Of a stretch of DNA of 64,000 nucleotides, positions 1-10,985 are shown piece by piece. This stretch comes from Onchocerca lupi. Its lineage: Eukaryota; Nematoda; Chromadorea; Rhabditida; Onchocercidae. Location of the stretch: positions 1 to 64,000 of the forward strand of contig JAOVVO010000401.1 of the NCBI GenBank assembly GCA_028564675.1, in the 5' to 3' direction. Position 1 is the stretch's first letter. Each line of letters opens with the position of its first letter. The notes beneath the pieces were generated by a model that saw only the letters and a list, made by a program, of their open reading frames with translations, was not told the origin of the DNA and did no database searches. The translations under genes and the position numbers were made by a program.

Positions 1-1312
1 TATATGCACTTGCATTTCATATTTCATCTCAGAAACGAAGAAATAGGCTATAGAACTAAGTTCATTTCTTCAAAATTTATCATAAATTTGTAAGAAGACG
101 ATCGAGCTATAGAAGACAAAAAATATTGATATACAGCTTTTATCATTGAAAATATTAAGGATAAAGATGGATGGTTCATCGTAAATGTAAATTACATTTG
201 AGTGATGTAATAAAAAAAGATACTAAATTGATGGAAGCATCACATTTTAGTTTATAAATCTTTTAGGAAGGAATCCCGACTGTCAATTTATTGTCAATTT
301 TTGATTGCCAATTTGTGCTCGAATGATTACAAACCTTGCTTCAAGCTTTAGTCTCTTAAAAAAAATTTGGGAAAAAAGTTCTTTTTTGGTGTTTGCACAA
401 AGTGCTCTCTGCAATTTTTTGATTATCCTCGCAAAAAGTTCGAACTTATTTAAGTTTATTGTGAAAATAACGAATTATTAGTAGATATAAAATACTTTGA
501 ATTTATCTGGGTACTTCTGCTTCCAAGTTCATCAAATTCTTACTACGCAACAGTTGTTCTTGATGTTTATAAAAACAGTTCTTAATATGGTGAGAATATG
601 CCAAAGAAGAAAGAAATGAGTATTTGATTAGAATTGAAAGATAAGGGTCAGATTATCCGTGGACTGTAAAAGGGAAGCAGCGTATATTACGGGAATTGTA
701 AGTCTGAAAGATGAAAGCTTGAATAACATAATCGTAGTAAGCAGGAGTTGTTAAATAAATACAATGTAAAATTTTCTTATGTACTTGTCCCTTGTGTGCC
801 ATAAAATCGGGTATTTAGTCAAACTAGTATTTATTAAGCATGGCCCTAAAAAGAATTCTATTCGTTATAATAGCAGTTTAGGACGAGTAGAGGAAAAAAA
901 AAGAAAAAAAAGAAGGAAACTGTGGAAGAACTTGAAACCCAAATTAATACATTTATTCCTATATTTAAACTTTACTTCGATCATTCCAAGAAATCACAAA
1001 TTACTACTGTTTCTACCAATAAAGATAAATGACAAGTGATATAATTTTAATTTCAATGGCTAGCTATTTTTCATCAATAAGGGGTCAAAGATTTTCAATC
1101 TCATTCTTTATCCCTAATTATATCTGCCACTTTCTTTCTCAGTATTACGATAGAACTAGTTTTCTTCTTTCCTTTCTATATCATGTCAAAATCAAAAATA
1201 AGATAGTTATTGACAATTCTTCAGCAAGAACAAATATAAGCATAAAAAAGGAGAAAGAAAACACAAAAGGGAAGGGAAAATGAAAAGAGGAAAACAATTG
1301 ACTAGACAGATT

Positions 1313-1367
1313 AGAATTAACCAATATTTTGGCCAATAAAAGAATTAACCAATATTCTGGCCATTAA
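1313..1367. repeat. Tandem repeat, 2 copies of about 28 bp
   Basis: The unit beginning AGAATTAACCAATATT and ending in a TGGCC-containing tail occurs at 1313-1340 and again at 1341-1367 with a few differences. No coding role is visible. Confidence 0.8.
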
Positions 1368-3416
1368 ATACTTATATGTGGCAACACACATTGGTTAGAT
1401 AAAAGAGCTATGGGCAGCTTGCATTGTTACCATTCAGGAACGAAAAATTTTCAAAATATTTTAAAAATACCGATATCTTTCTCACGAAATCTCCGAGATC
1501 ACTGAATGCAACATTAGAAAATTAAATGTAATTTCGAACAAAAAACGTAAGGTAAGGTAAATGATTGTTCACCAACATCTGCCATCTCAACAAATATTCG
1601 AATCCACAACCGAATTATAATCAGAGGAATTTATTTATTTAAATAAAAAGAAGTGTAATGCTTGGAGTAGTAGTCTCTTCATCAAAATAGAAATTTAAGA
1701 AAATTCTTTTTTATCAAATTTAAGCGTTGTTTGCTTGTCAAAAAATGAAAAGTGAAGTGAAAAGAGACTTCTCTCCTATCTGATTTCCGCTAATGTTTCC
1801 TTTTCTCAAATTCGATTTGCCAGCACTCACAAACAGGCATATCCGATTGCATTCAAACAGTAATTATTGCTACTTTCTTTCACAGGAAATTTTGACACCT
1901 AAATTAAATTAGTTGTCGGAATGTTTGAATATCCTCAATTCCCTTATTAGGAAAATTGAAATGATAAAAAATGGGAAAGTTTTTCATTTTCTCTCCGTAT
2001 TTACAAATGCAAATTCGTATATAAAAGAGGGAAGGAATCAGTCATTCAATAAATTGGAGGAATAATCCTAGTGACTTGCTTTTTGATCTCAAAAAGTTCC
2101 GTGCTTTGTGTCATGCTATGCTTAATTTAGCAAGTTGTTTTATCTAAGTGATCTGCTAGTTATCATATCCAGCAATTTCATCAGAAATTGCTGATCACAT
2201 TAAACTAAAGTACACTAAAATGCATATGAAATGGCATCATATTGATGGTATCACTTTGTACAAAAATGATTTCGATTGTTCAACATGAAAAGTCCTTCAA
2301 GATGGAAGGAAAAATCTAGAGTGATGTCATGATCACAATAAACAAGTTGATAGTGCAGCTACTTTTTTTTTTCTGTGGATTCGAGTATAAGCCAGTGATA
2401 ATGTGACAGAGTAATTCAAGCATAAATTTCATTTGATTCCTGCAGTTTTAATTGTTTGAAATCAGCTTGACTCTGTTCAACTAAATTTATAAACAAATTA
2501 TCTATAGCAAGAATAAGGTCTTAACAAAACAAAAATGATATATTATTTAAGCAACTGCCTTTTTTGAATTTTGAAATATATTTTTAAAAAAAAGCATTAA
2601 AAAAAATGACTCAAAGATCCCATGATACTTTTGTATTTCCAATTTTGAGGGAAAGAAATAAACGAATAATTTGAAACTTCCGAGTTCCTGCGAATCTTCG
2701 GTTCCTTACTAATTATTTCAAAAGTTTAAGTTGATCATTTGAAATTTCCATCTTTGTTCTTTCAAATTTCTGCAAAAACTGCAACTTCCACTAAATTCCC
2801 TCGACTGTTAGCTTCTTTCTCAAAAAAAAAAAAAAAAAAAGATGAAACATCATAATACTTATTTTGGCTATTGTGGGTTTAGAATATAGCACGGTAAGAC
2901 TTGATTTCATTTTAAATTGAAGCAAATGGTTAATCCCGGGATCTAAATAATCTATTGTCTAAGCATATAGAGAAATTGGTTTCTAGTATCTTTCTTTTAT
3001 TAATATAACCTCTAATATTTCCTATAATGTAAACTATTAAATTAATGTATACTTTATGTTATATAAATGAGCGCGACATCTCGAATTGAACCATTTTCCT
3101 TACGATATTCGAAAAAAAGTCAGCCAACGAACAAATGCAGAAAAATGTAGAAATTTAATGATGAAACTTCTATGAAATTTAAGCGAAGTTCTGTAATGCA
3201 TATCGACATGTCCACTGCATTTTTCGAACATTTTTTGAAGACAGTATTTTAATGTCAGCAAATCCATCAATCTGCTTGATCATTATGAGACTATATTTGA
3301 GAGATATTTCATGTAATTCTACTAATATTAGTGAGAATTTGATGGCCAATATCTGCACACCAATCATGTCTCGCAAACATCTGTATTGCTATATAAAAAC
3401 AGAATTCAGAACTCCG

Positions 3417-3574
3417 AAACTGCCGAATGAAAAAACAGCCAGAATCTTGAACTAAAATTAAGCTTTTAATCCAATTATTATTCATAACTATCTCAAACTG
3501 CCGAATGAAAAAAAAAAGCCAGAATCTTGCACTAAAATTAAGCTTTTAATCCAATTATTATTCATAACTATCTC
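3417..3574. repeat. Tandem duplication, 2 copies of about 79 bp
   Basis: The segment beginning AAACTGCCGAATG and ending TAACTATCTC is present at 3417-3494 and again immediately at 3495-3574. The copies are nearly identical. Differences are the length of an A-run and one or two substitutions, so the duplication is recent. Confidence 0.92.
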
Positions 3575-4403
3575 CTACCGCGAAAGTTCCTTGACGCTTG
3601 ATACAAGCGAGTTATTCTGATAAAAATTTTATTGACTCACGGTAGAATAGCATTCCAAAATATCACTGCGAGAGCCAATCCCAAAATTGCTTTTTCGTCA
3701 TTTACTCAAAGGAGTAAATCGTCTTTTAGAAGTTCTGTTCGATTCTATAGAGATTTGTTTTCGTCCTGATGGTTCCTATTTGACGAGAGTTTTGCCATTT
3801 TGATCGTACTGCTTGTAATGATCGTTTGGTTTGCACTGACTGTCCTGATCGTTCGGCTTGTTTTGATCGTTTTTGAAATTCTATTTGTTCTGATACTTCT
3901 GTTGATCCTTATTCTTTACATAATAATGATCTGCTTACTATATGTCATTACAATATGATTTATAACGTTGACATAGCAAAAGATCAAAGCTTAGTTATAC
4001 CGAGATATTTCTATGATTCTTTGATTAGTTCGTCATACCTATCCCATAAAATATTTCGGCTTTTCCAATATCTCCTTCGTAAAATGACCATGCGAATAAA
4101 TTTATTGATTTTCCATCAGTAAAACAAAAATGTCAACGAAAATATAAGATTAATAAAACAATTAAACTGGCGAGCAGACAAACAAAACATAAAAATTTTA
4201 CAAAAAAATCACAAATAAAATTTCACAAACAATTGTAAAAAATGATTTCCAAAAACCATTTTACTGCGTATTAAGGAAAGTTATTGGAGAAAACGCCTTA
4301 CAATAAGGATCAATTTCTTTCTCCAGTCATATTAAAATTCATATCATCTTGCAATGGATATCAAAAATATTTGACATTCGAAATGAGGAAGGAAAAGTAT
4401 AAA

Positions 4404-7005
4404 TTACAATCGCTTTAATCGATTTGGATTATATATTTTGAAAGCGAAATCATCACTATTTAATCCATCACCATCGCTATGTTCAGTTTCGTCATCTCCC
4501 AATTCTTCACTTTCTGGAAAGCTAATGTATCAGAAGAGATTTGATAACGAAATACAGTAAATTAATTTAAATAATCGTCTTCAAAGATGCGCAACATGGA
4601 AAAGTATATTAACAAAAGTACCTGAAAATTCCAGAAATCAGTGCTCAAGATGAATTTAAATGAATTTTACATCTTCCAACATTGAGTAATCATTAAAAAC
4701 AAAGAAATCTTACGATAATTTATAACAGTAAGAGGCCCAAAAATGTAATTTAATACTCCATTTTCGTTTAATGTATGATAGCTTCAGCTCTTTCAACGTA
4801 TATAACGTTTTCCCTATTTTATGCTATCATATTGTTTATGAATATATGCTATTTCACGTAATCTTATTCTTACAGACTCACATACGTAAGTAATCCTTCT
4901 TTCAAGTAATGAACTTCCATCTACTCTTTAGAATCCGCAGAATCGGGTTTTCTAAGGTTTAGTCAACTTAGCTTTGATAAAATGAATGCACGATAGCAAT
5001 TAAATGAACCTTTCGGATATGCAACACTTTAAACACAAAAAGAATTTGAAGAGAACCAGCTAAATCGGAAAAATCGCCCGTCGGGTGGTCGCCATTCTTC
5101 TTTTCACTATCTTCTTCACATTCATCGTCATCATTCGTATCACTAGATGGTAGCATATCTTCATCGATAACGTCATGTCTTTTCGCACCGCCAGCAACAA
5201 TACCTCTCTTTGCTTCACGAGTTATACTTTCTGCATATACTTCGAATCTAAAAACCAGTTGCTTGAAAACAATAGATTCTAGATACTTCTTTTCAACAGC
5301 ACAGTATGAGACTTCTCTGTTTCTTGCGTTGGGGCATCTTATAAGGGTTTCTATTTCACATATTTGCGCTCCATTTTAGAATCTTATCTAGTGTTTCAGA
5401 CAATCAAAAAGTTCGACAGTGTTCATTACAAGATATAATATGTAAATTTAATGCAAAATCTATATAAATAGAAATGTAAATGTTCACTGTTATAAGCCTT
5501 AAATCTCTCAAAGTTCTTCACTGATTGCTTTCAAATTTTAATATAACCTTGCATTTGAATAGGCGCGTGTTTAAATTTTTTCGTTTATTTGTTGCCTTAT
5601 TAGGAATGTAGTAGCGTCGCAGAAATGTAGAGTTCATGATACTAAACAATGAAATCTTTAGCTCAAGCAATTTATGAATTACCCTTCTAACTTCTAATAT
5701 TAGGTCGTGTCTTGGATTGTCTCCCTGTCGCAAATTTCGTTGCTCATTTTGACACAACGTTTCAAGTTTCTATCCACTGATTTGAAATTTTGACAGAACG
5801 CTGCATTCGAATAGGCACGTTTTCTGTAGATATGCCTTTTTTTTTTTTTTTTATCCGGTTAACCTGTGACATATAAAAGTAAATGAGCGGATTGAATCTA
5901 TTAACTACGTTTACTTTCTGCAAAGTGGACGGCCTTCAGTACCCAACGCTTAGTATGCTCGATAAAGTATGCGTGTATTCCAATGCGACGCTCTGTCAAA
6001 ATTTTACAGCGATAGATAAAAACTTTCGGCGATATAAACAAACGAATATTAACATTTTTATTTATACAGACTAGCTGAAGCCGGACATGCTAAACGTAGC
6101 CAGGCACAGCTAGTTAATAAATAAGACGGAATAGTCAATATTTTAAAACTTCATTCAATGAAGAATTGAGCATTTCTATGAGATGAAAAAACGAACCTTT
6201 TGGGCCATATTTTCTGTTCCCTTAGATATAATACATTTTCGTTATCCAAAATTTGTGTGATTTCTGCCTTCACTTTGATGCCTTCTTCTATCGGTATCAC
6301 AAAAACAAAGCTACCTCGTTTGATATAAATTGTCTCTCTGAATTTTCTTGGCATACTTACTAAATATTTCTCGCCCTTTTCATCATCCACCTGAAATAAA
6401 CTACTGCATTCACCTACCAATTCAGCTAAGAAAATGATTGTTTGTATATAGTTAAGATAGATTATGGTTCATATTTGCAAAAATTTTGAAAACTGAAATG
6501 TATTTCTGCAAGCTACTTATTCAAAATTGATTAAAGACGCTTCTATGTATATTCTAATGTTGAATCTGTAGACAAATATTTGTATACAAATTCAACATTA
6601 CGATGCATAGAGAAGCGGTCTTAAATCTATTTTGAATAAAAATTGACAATTTCAAGTTAAATCAGACTCAATCCGATGTATATGCCGATTATGCATCTAA
6701 AATAGTAAATTATATAGTTCAAACGATATAGAAGTATGGAAAGAAATCCAAAAATTCTCAAACGTTCATCATTATAAATAATTTCTGGTGAAGCACACAA
6801 CTAGATAATAACATTGTCGCCAACAATACTAGCAATAACTAGCATATAACTAGCAGTACCTATAGAGTAAATGGTTGTGACTAACCTCGTGTAGATTTCT
6901 TCCTGGAGATCTCAGAACACGTGCGATGATCTCGTTCTCCTTCGGTACAAATAATTCACTTTCTGCTTGTTTCATTACAAAACGTTTCTTAGTGGTGAGA
7001 GACAT
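4404..7005 (-). CDS. EIF1AD: eIF1A domain-containing protein (EIF1AD)
   Basis: Four exons, complement(4404-4513, 5057-5247, 6197-6390, 6886-7005), join in phase to a 204-residue protein. Residues 1-105 carry the S1/OB-fold of the EIF1AD family: an N-terminal MSLTTKKRFVMKQ basic stretch, then VLRSPGRNLHEV, LVSMPRKFRETIYIKRG and PIEEGIKVKAEI, which line up with vertebrate EIF1AD. The C-terminal half is acidic and low in complexity (DTNDDDECEEDSEK, ELGDDETEHSDGDG) and ends in a basic NPNRLKRL tail. EIF1AD proteins are nuclear eIF1A-like RNA-binding proteins linked to stress response; this is family knowledge, not visible here. Length is close to the vertebrate protein (about 165 aa) plus a longer tail. 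Intron 1 contains a long hairpin (separate entry). The start is the only ATG in frame directly before the conserved N-terminus. Confidence 0.93.
5518..6035. repeat. Degenerate repeat family, direct and inverted copies
   Basis: Three related segments lie in intron 2 of EIF1AD. Copies near 5524-5575 and 5780-5825 are direct; the copy near 5975-6020 is inverted. A shared core reads roughly AAATTTTGACAGARCG followed by GCATTSGAATASGC. The inverted pair spans about 60 bp with mismatches. This suggests an old, decayed transposable element; no transposase motif could be read. Confidence 0.55.
6518..6640. repeat. Long imperfect hairpin in EIF1AD intron 1
   Basis: Left arm about 6518-6570 pairs with right arm about 6584-6640 around a short loop (GACAAATATTTG region). 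Paired blocks include TTCAAAAT, AAGAC-GCTTCT and AATGTTGAAT. The arms are about 55 nt with a few mismatches and one or two bulges, the shape of a long pre-miRNA or a small foldback element. Transcription of this fold is not shown by the sequence. Confidence 0.75.
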
Positions 7006-10000
7006 AACTGGTACTGTAGATGATAAGAACAACGTTTGTATACTTGTACTAGGAGTGCAATTACGATAAGACGAATACGACAATACAGTGACAGCCAGGA
7101 TGCTAAAAGATTTTAAGTTTCAGAAATTCGAAGAAAAGAAAGAATTTGGAAAATGTTTCAACTCAAGATTCTGCTCAACATACTGACTATTATATGTCTT
7201 AACTAAATCGATTGTCGATTTTAATTAAGATCAATAGTTTATGTCGTGAAATAGATGGAACTCATTTCCAATGTTACAGCAAAGAGACAAGAAGTAAATG
7301 ACAAATTGACAAAAAATGCCCAGCGAGAAACGACCTCCAACCACATTCACCATCAATCTGATGACGTATATCTTCGGTGTGAACCGAATTTTGATCGAGT
7401 CACTAAAAATTCGTTCAGCTACCACTATTAGGAACCAAGGATTTCTTACGTATTTGTGGCAGGTCAACAAAAGGTGTGGAGTTAAGTTAAAATGAGTGCA
7501 AGATGTGCGAACAATGCGTGTGAGCGATCTTAGACCCAGCTCAATCCATGAACATGTGGTATTTGTTCAGCACGTTTCATTTAGCTGCGTGCTACATGAC
7601 ATCATTACTGCAGTTAATTACACTGACCTCTAATTACATTGTTAGACATAGGCTTAACATGAGCAACTGATAAGCTCGGCTGATTTCGCTTATCACCACA
7701 GTATCAGCATATCTACAGATGATTGTAATTCTTATTTCCTTTTCCCTCTTCCCCCTTTTCACACCATTCATTACCTAAATGATAGCTGCAGTTGTCGGAG
7801 GAATCCGAAAGATGTAGTTAGTTGTATATAGGAATGTCTATAAGTCAAATAGCGGGAAGATGTTGACGAAGTCAAAGGATGCAATCATAATAAACAAGAG
7901 ATATTAAAGTCAAATAGCGCCACGACAATTATTGTAAACAAGAACTACTAAAAGTCAAGTGGTAGTTCCAAAGGGATGATAAATATATTTGCCGCCAAAT
8001 GAATAAATATGTTTATGATGGATTGGAGAAATTCTTACTGTTCTGACCCGACTAGGTCAACAGTAGGTTTTTATACTATATTTTACACAATAGCGCGCTC
8101 ATACAGTGGGGATAGAATAAACTATACACGGTAAATAATCAAAGGGTACTAACAGTTGTCTAAATGTTTACTACGTTGTCATATCTGCCTTTTGTAATTG
8201 TTCTTTCTTCGCTTCACTGCTGCTGTCGTAAAATTGTTCTCAAAATTGCTACTACTGTCAAATTGCTGTCACTGAAGTGTTGAATTGTGTCGAACTTGAA
8301 ACGTGTGTAGCTTGAACTGTATCTCTGCTCCAAAATCTTGACCTTTTGAATCTTTTTGGATTCTTCCCCTTACCTGATCTCCAACGTATCGTCTCATGAT
8401 TGATCGACTTCGTCTTGTCTATTTGTGGATCAAAAAATTTTAACGGTAGAATATTTATCCTTTTGGCAGTAAACATGTTTATCGCTCCTTTGAAACTGTT
8501 TCGCACCACTTGATATTTAGTACTCCTTGCTCACAATAATCGTCATGGCGCAATTTAACCTTCAGCATCTTTTGTTTATTATGGTTGCATCCTTTGACTT
8601 CGTCAACATGTTCCCGCTATTTGACCTTTAGACATTCTTGTATAAAACTAACTACATCTTTGGGATTTTCCCGACAACAATTATCATTTATAAAATGATA
8701 GCAGTGCAAATATTAGTGATAATATCGATAATGAAACTTTTTGCAGTTGCCGACACAACTAACGGTATCCCACTTTAAATCATCAGGATCGTTTTTATGA
8801 TTATTTCCCTAAATTCACCTTTGTGTCAAACTTATCAAACTTGATGGAACATTGATCAATCTTCATGTTTCATTTCGGTTTTATTTCGGAATGCGTATTA
8901 TTGAAATATAGCATGCTAATGTTTCGAATTTATTAATGATTAAATTTCATTTTATTCTGGAAAAAATTATGATTATCGATCAAACAGACAAGAATCAAAA
9001 GAATCAAAAGAGGAAAGTCGTTTAGAATTTCTGGAAAAGGCATTAACACTGAACTATTTTTCTTTGTGAGAACGAAGGCTGAGCTTGGAGAAACTTTTCG
9101 GGGAGCGCAAGAATCATGTACTAGTTAGGGAAATCATTTACTTATCTCTTTTTCTCTCTCCCTTTCTTTCTGCGAGGAATGAGAAACTGTGAGCACCCGA
9201 GGGTTTATTTTCGCTTCTCATATCGAAAACTGGTATGGATTTGACTGGTTGTTTGGAGAAAAAGGGAGTGCTCATAAGGAACGAACAATGTGGAAATGCT
9301 ATTCGAAGATAATTTTTATTTTTCATTAATGTAAAAAAAAAGGTTAAAAAGGATTGTACAGATTTTTGCAAGTTGTCATTCTATGAATTATATAATGGAC
9401 AAATCAACTGTTAGTTTGGTTGGCAGTAGGCGATCGTCATCTGAAGAACGAGTTTCCGTCGATTTTAAACGATGTCAGGTCGTTTGACCATCATCCTTCG
9501 TATACCAACCAATTCTCCTTTTCATCTTTTCTGTTATAGCTCTTAAATGAACAAAGATTTATTTTCAGACTACCTACAATAAGTTTTTTTTTTTCTTTTT
9601 TTTTTTTGTTGCATTGCCATATTTAATTAAGTTTACTTCGTTGAATCTTAGTACCTATTCTTCCATAAAAATGACTAAATTTGAAAAAAGTATTAGCTTA
9701 AGATCTGAATTTATTGATATCTGCCTCGAAATTATGATGAAAATTGCTTGCAAAATAAACTAAATTGGAGTGAAAATTCAACCAGTAATTTGCAATTCTG
9801 GATTTTATGATCCTATTTTTTTCTCATTTCATTGTATTTAGCTATCAAAAAATTGAAGTATAAAAAAAGTTGATATATGAAGGAAAATCCAGCCAATTTC
9901 ACTATACCCCTGAAATATTCATAACTTCTCATCTATTAAATAAAACATAAAATCGTATATTGATCAAATTATTAAATCAGTGCTTCCCAATTTTGGGATT

Positions 10001-10985
10001 CTTGAGTTTGATTTCAGTTTAAAAAGTCGAATAATTGAAATGGAAGCTAATTAAAGCTTTGAACATAACATAGTAAAACGACTTTTGCGAAAAGATAATG
10101 ACTCCTTTCTATTCTTCATGGCATTCAAGCATCTGGACTTGTTTTGAACAAGTCGTCATTATAAAAGATCATAATGAATAGTATATTGTAATACTTCAAA
10201 AAATATGTATTAAATCAGGTGAAAAGTAGTTGATAGAAGAGATTTTAATATATATTTTTTGCCGTCAAGGTGACGAAGACTTGAATCTAACGAAATCATC
10301 AACTTATCAAGCTTATCAGGGGTAAGATTGAAAGTCCTGATAGGTGCATTAAATATAAATGACTGAGCAAGACTGTCATACTAGACAAACCGTTTCTACA
10401 ACAAACAAATTCTGCCGTGCAGAAATTTTGAGAAAATCCTCCTTTCTCTTGTTGACCTGTATCACGTTATTCATTATTATAACCCATTGTTCAGCTGCAA
10501 AAGAATGCTTTGTTTTGTTTTGTGTATCATTGGGACAAATCTTTATTCATTTATTGGCCTGTGTATTTTATTTATGCGCAAACCAAATCAAGCATGAAGT
10601 TTATCAGACATTGCTCTGGCATCGTGTTGATTATTATCAACTGAATGACTTTTCAAATTCTGTATACCATGCCGTGAAAACTAATACTTTGAATTAATAC
10701 TTGAATTAGTTTTTTTGATATTTTGAAATTTGATTTAACTTATATCTCTAACCTTGAACTTTTTCATTATTCTTTTCTTTATTTGACCTGATTAATGCTA
10801 TGCCTTATTTTTATTTGATAAAATTTATTCTCAATAATGATCCATTGCCATGCACAAACAAAAGGGATTGAAAAAAATTAGTATTGGAACTTCTTAGCAT
10901 TATATGTATTAAAATACAATATTGCCTCAGATTATATTGCTTATTGTTGAAAATTTTCTGCTTTTACTAGTATTTTAGGTCAATC
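7006..10985. other. Intergenic between divergent EIF1AD and ankyrin-SAM genes
   Basis: Both flanking genes start at the edges of this stretch, so promoters of each should lie in it. The only structured content I see is the long-inverted-repeat element at about 7776-8690. A 112-codon open frame at 10359 is discussed under rejected items. Confidence 0.6.
7776..8690. mobile_element. DNA-transposon-like element with ~240 bp terminal inverted repeats
   Basis: The left end (about 7776-8016) matches the reverse complement of the right end (about 8431-8690) along roughly 240 bp. Shared blocks include AAAGATGTAGTTAGTT, GTCAAATAGCGGGAA, TGTTGACGAAGTCAAAGGAT and ATAATAAACAA. Scattered mismatches and indels increase inward. 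The interior is about 400 bp and encodes no transposase that I can recognise, so this would be a non-autonomous foldback/MITE-type element. The outer ends read about AAATGATA on the left and TATCATTT on the right. No convincing target-site duplication was found. The 12 nt just beyond the right end resemble the start of the left repeat again, hinting at a nested or repeated insertion. Confidence 0.85.

Larger units (their letters stand above)
1..4403. other. Intergenic, AT-rich, no gene recognised
   Basis: I see no exon chain on either strand; open frames are short and AT-driven. It holds two small tandem duplications (listed separately) and a perfect 10-bp stem hairpin near 2170-2193 (CAGCAATTTC, ATCA loop, GAAATTGCTG). 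It lies downstream of the minus-strand EIF1AD gene, so the right end should carry that gene's 3' UTR. Confidence 0.6.

Noticed and set aside
10359..10697. 112-codon plus-strand open frame with a hydrophobic, signal-like stretch
   Set aside because: No splice context, no family resemblance, AT-driven composition. It lies just upstream of the ankyrin-SAM gene and could be chance.
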